The notes below the pieces were generated by a model, which saw only the letters and a program-made list of their open reading frames with translations, was not told the DNA's origin and did no database searches. The translations under genes and the position numbers were made by a program. Shown one piece after another: positions 32,401-43,055 of a stretch of 64,000 bases of DNA. Positions within the stretch are counted from its first letter, which is position 1, and the number at the start of each line of letters is the position of its first letter. The DNA comes from Symsagittifera roscoffensis (Eukaryota; Xenacoelomorpha; Acoela; Convolutidae). The stretch lies in the NCBI RefSeq assembly GCF_963678635.1, contig NC_087065.1, forward strand, positions 67,857,374-67,921,373. Direction: 5' to 3'.

Positions 32401-34226
32401 GCTTTTTTATTGGCTTACTTTCCAAAGCATGGCTTTTTCAAGGCATCTTTTTTTCTGATTTAAGCAATTATCGCTATATTTGATGGCCGTTCTGTAAGTT
32501 TAGGTACTCTGATTTTGTTTAGTTACCTTGTAGATTTTTTCACTTAGTGTAAAACATTGTATTTATAAATTTTATAGCTCAAAATTGTCTAGGAAAACCT
32601 TTCGGCACAAGTGGTGTAGTCTGAGTAATATCAGCTGAGTTGCCGCTCGATTATTGATTTTTACTGTTTTTATAATGCTCAAATTTGGCAAAAGGAAAAG
32701 CAAAAGTGTAAAGGTCACGAAAAACGTGATTGACTTCTAATTACAAAGTAGATTTTAATTCAAATTTCCCAGCTGAGTGATAACTTTATTTCGATCCAGT
32801 TTTCAAAATTTAGGTTAACACTATCAGAAAAGTTTCAATTATAAATTGTTCTTAAAATTCAAAGAGATTGTAGGTCTTTTTTTAATTTGAATTTTGAAAG
32901 TTGAAGTTTTTTTTAAAAAGCAAGTCAGTCTTTTTTCTGTTTCCTTGCGTTTATTGACGATGCTGTACCATCTGTGTCTGTTGTCTGTGTTTATTTTTAT
33001 CCCTGGTGTTCAAACGGCTGCTAAGGCAATAGCGGAGTACAAGCTATACGTATACTTTAGGCGCGTATTTTAACGAAAATGGCGAATTCGCCTATCGGTT
33101 ATCATCTTACCTACTTGCTGTTTCTAGAAACACATGTCTATACGTGTTTCCCTGTGTTATTTGTTTGCTGTTTTTTTTGCAGTCGAGCAACAGCAGTGAT
33201 GTTCCAATTGGGATTTCTGCCAATCAGTTGGGTCACGCTAAAAGGATGTTTGCAGTGCACATACCTCGTGAGTAAGTCTGTCCTCACTGTTAGAAACCTG
33301 AACACGAAAACAAATGATGTTATCCCTATGAGTATCTCCTTTTTCGTCCGATTCTGATTTCTATCTTTCAATAAACTGTTTTTAAAAGCTGGCATTGTGA
33401 TCTGCACCCAGAATTTACTCTGCGTGTATATTTGCATTACTGAATCAGATTATATCTCAGTTTTTAATAAGGAGATTCATGTTCCTGGCACTACAAAAAG
33501 TATTTGTAATAGATTAGTGCTGCGAGATTCTGGAGGCGAGCCATTGCCCTTCTCTGTGTTCGTCAACCCCAGAATGAAAATCGTGAACAGTGCCAAATTT
33601 ACGAGCAGAGAGTCCTGTGTTAGTGTTCCTTGTGTAGACGGTGACGTTTGGAGGTACTCAAACGTCATCATTGAAGGTGAGGACTTTTACTCTTTTTATT
33701 ATTGGCATTTTTGGTTTAAGTGGTCGCTCCTGATAAAAATTTGCAGTGGGAAGATATTACTTTTGAATATCTATTAAATTGGAACACATAATTTTCAACA
33801 AGCCCGAATCTTTGTCCAATATCTGACTTCGTGATGATCAACTGGATTTATATGATATTTAGCTCTGATTAAGCAAATATATAGCCGTTGTAAATCAAAG
33901 TTAACTTAAATTCTTGTATTTTAATGCAAAAAACTTTTCAATTACTCAATATTGACATTGACCTTCTTTTTAAAAATATTTATGTTAGTTTAGATGAAAG
34001 TTAAGATAATAAATCATACAATTCCTTAGTTGCCAATATTTACTAAGAATGTCATGAAATGTTTTGATTGTTAGCTGAAAATGAAAAGAGGCAACCTGTT
34101 AGCATCAATTGCAGAGGTCTTTTGTCGGCAGTGATGCAGCACGAAATGGACCATTTGAAAGGGGAAGTGTTCCTAGACCATCTGCAATCCACGAAAACTC
34201 TTCGTTACTCACCTCCTATTAAATAA
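29433..34226 (+). CDS. PDF: Peptide deformylase, mitochondrial type (4 exons)
   Basis: Removes the N-terminal formyl group from nascent organelle-made proteins and acts in mitochondria. Exons: 29,433-29,618, 33,183-33,267, 33,461-33,676, 34,075-34,226; all introns are GT-AG with phases 0, 1, 1. The joined product is 212 residues, close to animal PDFs. The amino part has YLGHPLLREKCQPI (family GDPVLRxxAxPV). Motif 1 is GISANQLG (residues 72-79). Motif 2 is ESCVS (141-145; bacterial EGCLS), keeping the metal-binding Cys143. Motif 3 is QHEMDHLKG (184-192), with both metal-ligand histidines and the catalytic glutamate. The first ATG gives a short basic leader (MLQNLFKLKR), consistent with a weak transit peptide. 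Intron 1 (3.6 kb) holds an antisense RT relic and small repeats. The stop overlaps an AATAAA. Confidence 0.9.
30627..30940 (-). other. Unrecognised open frame in PDF intron 1
   Basis: An uninterrupted minus-strand frame of about 104 codons without an obvious ATG. It reads like a beta-rich, basic polypeptide (LQVTGVTYKDRV, VVIKITGLVDL, AATIVWQFPNVQL). The composition looks protein-like rather than AT-biased noise, but I recognise no family. It lies downstream, on the same strand, of the RT relic at 31,200-31,800 and may belong to a retroelement. Confidence 0.25.
31200..31800 (-). pseudogene. Reverse transcriptase relic of a LINE inside PDF intron 1
   Basis: Read on minus from 31,800: INVDLEMVLDRAPRELV (motif A; norm VDLEKAFDRVPRELV). 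After frame breaks come motif C RYADDLVISAE and the following KINVDKTKHLTSGQK. A degenerate zinc-finger-like end then carries NQWVHKK and GVGANS-type sequence near 31,245-31,300. The order and spacing match a common animal LINE RT with a C-terminal WVHKKC finger. Motif B is not intact. Antisense to the host gene. Confidence 0.7.
32262..32432 (+). repeat. SINE-like unit with tRNA-like head
   Basis: tggtcaagaggttaagc resembles an internal Pol III A box and caggtttctcgcc a weakened B box about 40 bases later. These are followed by a body with aattgaattgtttttgggataa and atttgtctgct that recurs at 35,340-35,395. No terminal duplication was identified. Confidence 0.45.
32685..32990 (+). repeat. Dispersed repeat family R2, copy 1
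   Basis: Shares with 35,470-35,785, 37,150-37,665 and 48,118-48,595 an ordered set of blocks: agcaaaagtgtaaaggtcac, the small hairpin tcacgaaaaacgtga, tctaatt, a segment with tcaaagag, gaaagttgaagtttttttt, and gtttccttgcgtt. All copies are on the same strand, in host introns or spacers. Non-coding; class unknown. Confidence 0.7.
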
Positions 34227-35249
34227 ATAACCTGATAAAACTAAATGATAGACTGTTTTATTTCACACTGTTTTCAATTGAGAAGAAACATTTCGGGCTT
34301 AAGTTCCAGACTTTTGGTCTTCAATTCAAATTTTCTTTGATCAGAATTTTCTCTTCAGATTTAGAATTAGTTAATGTTGATTTTGAGATAGAAATAAATG
34401 CTGCTGTCATAGGTTTTTCAAGGCGAAGGTTGGCCACTGACATGTAAGTTTTTACACAATTTCAGCTTAATAAAGTTTATAAAAGGATGTTCTAATTTGA
34501 ACTCTTGTTAGAGTGAATATGGCTGATTATTCTCAAACACATCGGTTTCTGAATGAGCGTTCTCTGAAAATAATCAACGACAGCTCCGTTTTTTAGCGCG
34601 AGTTTTTTAAAAAAAAAAAACTGGTAGTTTCAGAGCAAATAAAAAGCGAATCTTTGATGCAGTGCTGTTACGTACGGGATGATGTTTTAGAATTGTCTCA
34701 TATGCAGAAAAAAAGTTAATGAAATAGAAAGGTAAATATAATGGTCCCACCAAAATTTTTTTTATAGTAATGTTCCTATTTTCCATTGAACTTGAGATCA
34801 CAAACCTATTTTGCAGATTTTCACAGCTGTGGTCTAAACTGGTTGTCGGCGAGATCAAGATCGGGAGCCTGACCAAGGATTCGATCACACTAAGATCTGT
34901 TTTTCTGTTGGCATATATCACGGTTTACCTGCTTGTCACGAGGTATCTACCGTACTATTCCCAACTGAGAATGTTAGGTAGTTGCTAATAGAAATTTGAA
35001 AGTTAAATCATATTAAAGAGCCAGATAATAAGTTCCTGTGGTGTCATATTCAAGTTTGGTCTATCTTTATTTGGAGTTTTAAAAGAGGTTTTGAGAAGAT
35101 TTTAGTTTCTCAGTTTTATTATCTTTTGCGAGAGCAAGTGACTTGTAATCAGGTACAACTTTTTATCTCGTAAGAAAATTTTCTTCAAATATGTAAGAAA
35201 CTGAAATTGCGTTATTATTGAACCTAAGCAACTTCCATGATTCTTATCA
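34227..35249. other. No gene seen downstream of PDF
   Basis: AT-rich spacer. Frames of 70-105 codons on either strand (34,607-34,988) show no family motif. Confidence 0.4.
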
Positions 35250-35400
35250 GTTTGCTCAGAGGTAATGCTGGCGCCTTAGCACCCCTAGGTCTGTAGTTCA
35301 AATGCCGGCCGGATCTTGTTTTTTTCTTCAGTTTGTGTGAAATTGATTTTTTTTTCTGGGATAAATTGATTTGTCGGACTGGACTGTCTGCTCATTTTTA
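35250..35400 (+). repeat. SINE-like unit with tRNA-like head
   Basis: tttgctcagaggtaatgc resembles an A box and gtagttcaaatgccgg a B box. The body then reads gggataaattgatttgtcgg and ctgtctgctcat, matching the units at 32,262 and 40,812. Confidence 0.5.
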
Positions 35401-35469
35401 AGAGTCGATGAAAGTAGTCTTTCGCGGTGTGACTTTGATTTCGTTATAAATTCAGTTCATTTTTTTAAA

Positions 35470-35785
35470 AGGCAGGCAAACTCCACTATCGAACAGCAAA
35501 AGTGTAAAGGTCACGCAAAAGGCGATTGTCTTCTAATTGCAAATTAGATTTTAATTTTCAGATTGCCCAGCGGAGTGAAAACTTTATTTATTGATCGAGT
35601 TTTCTCAAATTGGGTTAATTTTATCAAAAACAGTTTTGGTCACATATTGTTCTTGAAATTCAACGAGCTTTAAGGCCATCTTATTTTTGTTCTTCGAAAT
35701 TGAAGTTGACTGGCGTTTATTGTCTTTTCTATTGACTTGCGTTCATTGACTTTTTTCCAACTGTCTGTTGGCTATGTTTGTCGTT
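35470..35785 (+). repeat. Dispersed repeat family R2, copy 2
   Basis: Begins ggcaaactccactatcgaac and ends ccaactgtctgttggctatg, the same ends as 48,284-48,595. Internal blocks are as in copy 1. Confidence 0.75.
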
Positions 35786-37149
35786 CAATTGCCAAAACAC
35801 GGAATTTTTTTTCCATTTTAGACAATTTTTGTCACAATTGACATTCGTTCTGTTGTTTGTAAATTTATCGACTCGGGTTCTAAAAATCCGAGTGCATGAA
35901 GTTTTTTAATTGAAAAACTTAATTAAATCGTTTAAGCTTGTTTCATCGATTTAGTCAAGCTTATTGTGCTGAGTTTAAAAAGCAAACGTTATATTTTTTT
36001 GTTTTGAGTATTTCAGTGGAAATGGGGAATAAAAGCTACACATTTTATGAAATTATGCGCTCAAAAAATGACCATGATTTATGACGTTTTTTGTTTTCCG
36101 CTCAAAGGCGTAATTGTAGTTTACGCCTGTTGCAAAAACACTTTAACACTTTAAAAACATTAATGGTGCAAAAGTGTACATATAGTTTCAAGTATTCCTG
36201 CTTGCGATTAGAATGCGTTACCAAATTCAATTTTGACTTTTTCGGGCTAATAACTCGTATAAAAATATCCAATTAATCACTGGACAACACGTGCACTCCA
36301 TTTACGTGCTGACATGTACAATTTTTTGAAAATTTAAATCATACTATTGAACTGCTGATATTACAGTACAGTTTAGAAGTTGTATTAGTACTCTTGATAT
36401 CGAATATAATTTCAAATTTTTTGGCTTCAGCCTTTTTGATTTAGATGTAACGACTGGGACGGCAAAGATAAGGACCTCGAACTGCAAAAGTCCTAAGCGT
36501 GATCCGGCCAGGACCTGATTTTTTTTCAGATCGAAAGTTTCCCGTTTCAAAAAAAAATTACGGCCTATAGTCCGTCTGATAATGTTTTGTCGGCTTCGTT
36601 GCCGCATTATAGAATTTTTTTCTGCAGTAAGCTATTATCATTGAAGTTGCAATTGTTTTGATTCGCTCCTGTCATATTTAAGTTCTGATTCGCTCCTGTC
36701 ATTTGAGCTTATGTTTGATCTGCTTGGTGACTGTTTGAGGGGATACATAATTTTTAACCCCCCGTGCGCCTCAGGAACACACAAAAGGATTTTGAAAAAC
36801 TTAGAATTTCAGAACTTATTGCTCAAAGTGTTTTATGATACAAATATTGTTTTTATTTTGAGGTCGGCTTGAAAGGTAGATGTCAAAAAATTTCGTTCAC
36901 TTTCAAAAAATATTGATATTGACCTCAAAAAGTGATAAGCAAAAAGATAACCATACCCTAAGGGCGTCCGTAAGTAAAATAAAGAAAAAAAAGTTGCAAA
37001 TTATTTTTGTGGCTTAGCAAACTAACCGAGCTCTAGCTATGCTGCCCGTGTCAAAACGAAGGTCTGATAGTTTTGACTGCCCTTCAAACAGTCTTTTTTT
37101 TTGGTTTCAAAGATAGTGAAATGAACTAAAGCGTCGTGACTCTTGCCGA
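35786..37149. other. Intergenic sequence with a decayed SINE-like body
   Basis: Around 36,440-36,650 there is another tRNA-headed-looking unit (tcctaagcgtgatccggcc, then ttttgtcggcttcgttgccgca). The remainder holds no recognised feature. Confidence 0.4.
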
Positions 37150-37665
37150 AAGCAAATCACATGATTAAGAGTAATGAACGCAGTGAAGATTCTTAATTAG
37201 GTCTTGTTTTTTTTTGTTTTTTTTTGTTAAGGAAAAAGTCCTAAAATGCTCTAATAACTACAGATAGGCATTCATACATATGAATGCATTTATGAATGCA
37301 CTTAGGTATATATGTACGTTTGGGTTCAATTAAAATTCATCTCCTGAAAATTACGTAAATAGTACCCTCGAAATACGAACGTGGAAATGGCGCAAAAAAA
37401 TGTGAACGATTTCTTTTTTCGAAATAATAATAAACTTTACCTATTGATCCAGTTTTCTCAAGTTAAGTTAATTTTATCAGAAAATTGCCAAATACACATT
37501 GTTCTAGATATTCAAAGAGCTTCAAGGGCATCTATTTTTTTTCTTTGGAATTCGAAAATTTTCAATTTGAAGTTCGAGATTTTTTCAAAGTCAAATGTTT
37601 TTTTTTTGTTTACTTGCATTTTTTAAAAACCTTTTTCCAACTGTGAGTTGGCTATGTTTGAAATT
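37150..37665 (+). repeat. Dispersed repeat family R2, copy 3 (long form)
   Basis: Has the leading block agtaatgaacgcagtgaag and aggtcttg shared with 48,118-48,200, then the R2 body from 37,390 to ccaactgtgagttggctatg at 37,660. It lies about 360 bp upstream of the first inositol monophosphatase gene. Confidence 0.65.
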
Positions 37666-38028
37666 GTATCAATTTCTGTATCAACTCCTTGAAAGCTGCA
37701 TAAAGTTTAAAGGACACTCAGAAATTCGTCTTGACACGAGCAGCATAGTTTTATTTGCGTCGTATAAGATGGTTTCCGTGAAATTTTGAACGCTTTTGTT
37801 TGATTGGTGTGTAATAGATTAAATTAAAAGAAAAATCCTGAAAATAGCTGCAGGCATCGACTTTGAAAATTCTGCGAAAAGTTTGTGACAAATGATACTT
37901 TTTAAAATATGGTGCTGAAATAACTGTGGCTGTTTGACCATACAGATTGCTCCGTCGTATGATTTGCCCTTCTGATGGGTGTCTTCATAACCTTAAGATG
38001 GTTATGTTTATTTGTTTCAGTTGCAAGC

Positions 38029-41000
38029 ATGTCTTCAAGTGTTGATTCAGTAAAAGTGTACAGGACATGGAAGGACCTTGCGGTTAAAATGTGTAAATTA
38101 TGTGGTAGCAAAATTATGGAAGACGTGAACAAGAGAAATTACTTGGAGAGCCACTCGAATGACCTTGCAAGTGGAAGTTTGAAAACAGGTGAGCTAGTAT
38201 ATCTCAAGGTATTAAGCGCACCGAGTGTTCGCTTTTCTGACTTTCAACGTCGTACATTTTTGACGAGCTTACCATGCTTTATTTGGGAATTACGTACCAA
38301 ACAAAATTTCGTCGGAACCTTTCAGAAAATTCGTGCAAAACACAATTTTAGTTGAATAGGTAGCTGGATGTGATTACCGTCTTCATTTAATCACTGTTGA
38401 ATTTTTCCGACCATTGAAAATGGAGAGGAACTTTGTATTCGGGTGTTTTAATTTTCTTTTTTTTTCCACGCAAAATCAGGTACCACAAATAATAACCGGA
38501 CTGGGTTGAGTGATATATCATATTAAAGCCCTTTTAGTCGTGATTCGAAAGACATTTAGAAATTCCAAAAAAATTTCCCAGTTTCGAGAAAAACCGGTTT
38601 GAAATTTTTGCTTTTTCGTCTAGTTTCGAGCGAGTGAGCAGGCTTACATAAGCTTATTTATGCTTAACTTATGCCTTGAAATTTTTTTTCTCAAATGAAG
38701 TTAGTTGTTAGAGTTTTAAGCTTCATCTTAAGAATCAAACACTTCAAAAATTTGGGAAAAAATTTTGAAAATAAAAAAAAATATATATTTTTTTTCTGCT
38801 TTTTTGTTTTTCTTGTTAATTGTCTTCAAAAATTGTTTTCCAATTTGCAGATTTTACTATAAGTGACGAAAATGTCTAAGCTCTATTTTTTCGCTCAGAT
38901 TTTTTTTATCACAACTCGCCGAAAAAACGACACTAATTTGAAAAATTCATAATAATTTCGTTGTAATTTTCTAAGACTGGTCGGAACATTCTGTGCTATT
39001 TGAGCACTACCCTGAGTTCTTTTGCATTGGAGCTACTGTTCGTTTTGGCATTTTTTAAAATTGATGGTCATGACTACTGTATAGAACAATGCAAAATCTT
39101 TAATTCAGTGTATTGTCATAAACATAAGTTTTTCGCTGATGTAAAACATGAAACACTTTTGAATATAAAGCTTGGTTATATAGACATTAAAAATGGTAAA
39201 ATATGAAGCTCGCTGATTGAAAAATTTTCTTAGGAGTAGTTAGTATCAAAAGTACAGTTGCTGACCTAGTGACAGAAACAGACCAGGAAGTGGAGCGTAT
39301 GATCAAGGAGATGATCAAACAGAACTATCCCGATCACTTCTTTGTAGGGGAGGAAACTTCAGAAGAAACAGGAGGTAGGTGTTTCGTCACAATTCTGATA
39401 GAGGGGTCGCAAGAAACCAAACGGGTCCCTAATGTAAATAGAAAGCCTCAAAATTGTTCAATTTTGTGCTTTGTTGATGTCAGTTTAAGTATCGAATAAA
39501 TTTGAACGACTGAGGCAGGTTAGGTTAATAACGATTGAGAAAAAGCTTTGAAACGACCGACCGGAGCATTTGAGTTATTTATTTGTGGTATTTGCCCAAA
39601 AATTATGTACTTTGGCACCCCTCTCTCACTTGGTTTTTACCGGGATTCCTATATCACACTTTTACTGGTGTTTCCCCACAATTTCTAGAAATATAATCTG
39701 GAAGGCTACCCATTTTATTTATGGATTCACATTCACTACACACAATTCTGATAGGCAAAAGGTGAAAACTTTCCAGAAATGATCAAACCCCTTGTTAAGT
39801 CGACTATATCCGTTGGCTGCTTTGGTGAAAATATACAGTAATTCTGAAAATGAGTTAAAGCTTTTTTTGGTTGCGGCCTTTTCAAATTTATATAAATATA
39901 GTTATAAATACGGCGTTACGTAATTTATATGTAATATAGGATTTTTCTGGAAATAAAGGTCAGCTCTGCAAAGATTGCTGACCTAAAGAAAGATATGGAC
40001 TATTTTTTCATAATTCGAATGACTCTTATTTTATAATAGAGCCATTCGAAATATGAAAAAATTGTCCATATCTTTTTTAGGCCAGCAATCTAAGTCAGCT
40101 GTAAAAAAAAGTAGCAGATTTAAACAGAAATTCGACCCCCTGACCACAAAGGGTCGATAACTGGTACGATTTTAGGAGATCCATTTTTGCTCAACGAACC
40201 TTAATGTTTTCTGTGTGCGTCATTAAAGGCAAATTTTGAGGGGCGAGCGCGCGCTGATTAAAAAAACAACACGTTATTTGGTCAAAACTTTTGACGAAAT
40301 TTTAAAAAATTTGAAAATCCGCCCTCCTCCGGAAAATCCTAGATCCGCCCCTGAATTCCAAATATTACAAACGTACAACTGATATTAAGTTGTAACATGT
40401 TTTTTTTTATGTCAAGGAAAGCTCTCACTAACCAATAATCCAACATGGGTGGTGGATCCGATTGACGGAACAACTAATTTCGTCCATAAGAATCCGGGGT
40501 TCTGTGTTTCAATTGGGGTTCTGCACAACAAGAGACCTGTCGTAGGCGTAGTGTATGAAGTGTTTGGGGATAACCTCTATTGGGCAGTGGAGGGAATGGG
40601 CGCCTATCGTAACGGAGAATCACTCAGTGTAACTGATTGTGATAAACTGGAGAAATGTCTGCTTATGACTGAAGTAAGTTGTTCTGTTTTTCAGAAAAGT
40701 CAAATGGCCAAATGTTGGATTAAGCAACAAAACTCCTGGCTTCAAATCCGGTTAGGACTAGTTTTTAGACTTTTCCCGTAAACTACTTTTACATATTCTC
40801 GTAACATCTTTCAGTAGCCCCGTCGCCTTTCTAGTAGCGCCGTCGCCAGTAACGCCATTGTGTTTGCACCGTAAAGTCTGGGGTTCAAGTCGGATCTTCT
40901 TTTTTTCTCAGTAGTATGCAATTGACACAAAATTGTTTGTTAAAATTGAATTGTCGGACTTTCGTTTGTCTGCTTAAGTTTTGTCGGCTAAGTTGCCACA

Positions 41001-43055
41001 TCACGGATTTTGCAGTTGAATATCTGTAGTACAATTGTTGTTCATTCTAGTTTCAGGGGCGACTTGAAGGATTAACTTTTTTCATAAAATGTTTTTTTTT
41101 CGTTTCAACTGCTCAAGTTTTGTCGGCTAAAATGTCGCATTCGGGATTTTGCTTTTGCTGTAAGCAACTTTCATTGCAGTTGCAAGTACATGTCTTGTTC
41201 ATTTTATTTTCAGGGGGAACTTGGAAGATATAGAAAAAAAATATCATTTTTTTTCGGCCCAACTGGTGTCTGCTCAAGTCTTGTCAGCTAAGTTGTCAGA
41301 AACTGAAAATATTCGACTGTTTTTGGACTTTTGTGTCTGCTCATTTTGTCGGCCTACACCCCGCAGAATCGTTCAGCTTCTTTTTGGCATTCTGAAAGCT
41401 CTTTGTGAAATTTCTACTGGCGCAGGTAATTTTGTTCCAGGATTTTTTTGTCCTTTAAGTGCAGTTTCTATACAATTTTTTGAATGTTTTTTTTTTTCGA
41501 TTTTTTTCTAAGTTTGCTGGTAATCGTAGTCATTCGTTTTGTATCGCAACTGATGGGAAGCTCTTTTCCATCTGTTCTAAATGCAAACTGCATTTTTTTG
41601 TGCTATTTTATACTATCGTCCGGCTGCTGAATTTTGTTGGCTTAGTTCCCACAATGTTTTTCATGGAAATTCGGTTTTTCTTCTAACAGAATGACTGTTC
41701 TCTGTGAAAATTCTAATAATGATTGTATTTGAGGTCCGTGTTTTGAATTTTTTAGCAAGTTTTTTTAAGATTTTGGACGAAAAAATATGAAAAAAAGCTT
41801 GCATCGCATTTACATCGCATCTGAGTTTAAAAAACAAAGAATGAAACGTTTTCGTTGTCTTTTGAATTGCTTTACTAAAACTTTTCTGGTCACAATTTTC
41901 TGTGCTTCTTGCAAAGCATCTGGCTATTCATAGTTTTTTTGCTTTCATATGTGAGCTTTTGATCAATGTTTTTATAGAACGAGTTGATATAGCTCAAAGT
42001 AGTGCTCATTTGGTAAAAAATTTGGCAATTCATTGGCATATGTTTATCCGGCCTATTGTTGGCTTGTTTGGGTTATTTCAAGAGAACATAACACAGATTC
42101 GAGGGCGTGAGACTCAATTTCTTGATTTAGGGGTTCGATTCCGAATCTTGGATACAGTTATTTTTTTCAAGGTTTATTTTTTTAGTTTTTTCCTTTTTTT
42201 CTAGCGAACTTTTTTAAGCGTAATGCAATAGTACGACTTCTATTTTTCCTAACCTGAGACGCAAATATTGATGCCACTTTAGGGAACCTGTACAGCTTTC
42301 GATAGCATGTGCTTTGTAATTCGATTAGTAATACGTTAACACAGCTGATGCATTTCTGATTCTTCTAATGAACCCAAAATATCAGTACAATAATAAGGGC
42401 CCGATTTCAGAATTTTCCAACTCAATTTATCTCGCAATATTTTTGAAATGCTTAGGGGCAGGGCGTGAGACTCCAAATCTCGAGATCGCAGGTTCGAATC
42501 CGATACTTAGCAAAGTCTTACTAATTCGAGCCCTTTTTCTTTTTTTCTCATTTCACTTTATAAAGCTGTTTTTTGTCGTGTTACCGCTAGTGTTGGCGAA
42601 GCACAGCTTCGCCTCTGTGTTTACTTTAAGAGCCAATTTTTGGCGCTGTGTGGCTTGTGTTTCCGAATTGCAGCTTGCCTGTGTTCAAATTTGATTAATT
42701 TTTTTAGACAACTTCTAGACGAGACGAACAATCAATCTCCGACGTTACCAAGACCATTTCCAATCTGCTCGCAGCCGGTCTGTCCGCAATGAGGATGACA
42801 GGCAGTGCTGCTCTGAACGTGTGTAAAGTGGCTGAGGGTTCTGCAGATGGCTACTACGAAATAGGACCCCATATTTGGGACGTGGCAGCTGCAGCAGTCA
42901 TTTTAACGGAAGCCGGAGGACATTTGCTGCATCCGAAGACTCTAGAACCAGCGGCTTTGGAAGCGCGAGAATTTCTAGCAGTCGGTGAAAAAGTAGAGTT
43001 GGCGAAGTTGATTAGTCCGCACGTAGAGAAGTCGTTTCAACTTGAATCTGATTAA
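38029..43055 (+). CDS. Inositol monophosphatase, paralogue 1 (4 exons)
   Basis: Hydrolyses inositol monophosphates to free inositol in the cytosol; Mg-dependent, lithium-sensitive family (IMPA1-like). Exons 38,029-38,188, 39,234-39,374, 40,417-40,673, 42,708-43,055; introns GT-AG, phases 1, 1, 0; product 301 residues (human IMPA1 is 277). Metal-site residues are all present: GEET with E93, DPIDGTTNFVH (114-124) with both aspartates and the threonine, and HIWDVAAA with D244. Also typical are LVTETDQ (65-71) and EAGG in the last domain. A good acceptor (tttatttgtttcag) lies 8 bases before the ATG, so a 5' UTR intron or trans-splicing is possible. Introns contain a foldback element, a MITE and tRNA-like units. 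Paralogue 2 lies 2 kb downstream. Confidence 0.92.
39961..40101. repeat. Foldback (hairpin) element in intron 2 of IMPase 1
   Basis: Two ~68-bp arms, roughly 85% complementary by eye, form one long hairpin with almost no loop. The left arm contains gattgctgacctaaagaaagatatgga and the right arm its near reverse complement, tccatatcttttttaggccagcaatc. Ends are cagct/agctg. A MITE-like or snap-back element; no target duplication was recognised. Confidence 0.8.
40110..40353 (-). mobile_element. hAT-like MITE, inverted and internally deleted copy
   Basis: The right end tcctagatccgcccctg is the reverse complement of the caggggcggatctagga start of the copies at 51,210 and 59,598. The left end gtagcagattta corresponds to the other terminus seen at 59,990-60,008 (RC agtagcggattta). 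It abuts the foldback element, and no clear 8-bp target duplication remains. Confidence 0.65.
40812..41400 (+). repeat. SINE-like head plus repeated body units in intron 3 of IMPase 1
   Basis: A tRNA-like B box (ggggttcaagtcgga, 40,881-40,895) is followed by a body with gaattgtcggac, tgtctgctta and ttttgtcggctaagttgccac. The block tttgtcggcta recurs at about 41,118 and partly at 41,280 and 41,345, suggesting two or three concatenated partial units. Related single units occur at 36,590, 44,233 and 57,700. Confidence 0.5.
42095..42148 (+). repeat. tRNA-like sequence (SINE head), D-arm reduced
   Basis: Perfect 7-bp acceptor-like pairing agattcg (42,095-42,101) with cgaatct (42,142-42,148). In between are gggcgtgagactcaattt and ggggttcgattcc, the latter a good B box/T-arm. 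There is no room for a D arm, so it is probably a SINE or tRNA pseudogene. Similar to the unit at 42,449. Confidence 0.45.
42449..42514 (+). repeat. tRNA(Trp)-like sequence, pseudogene or SINE head
   Basis: The anticodon arm tgaga-ctccaaa-tctcg presents a CCA anticodon, and caggttcgaatcc is an exact B box. The acceptor and T stems do not pair well and the D arm is too short for a functional tRNA. The gggcgtgagactc core is shared with 42,095-42,148, so both look like one SINE family. Located in intron 3 of IMPase 1. Confidence 0.45.

Noticed and set aside
42449-42514. Functional tRNA-Trp gene
   Set aside because: The D arm is too short and the acceptor and T stems mispair. It is more likely a SINE head or pseudogene.
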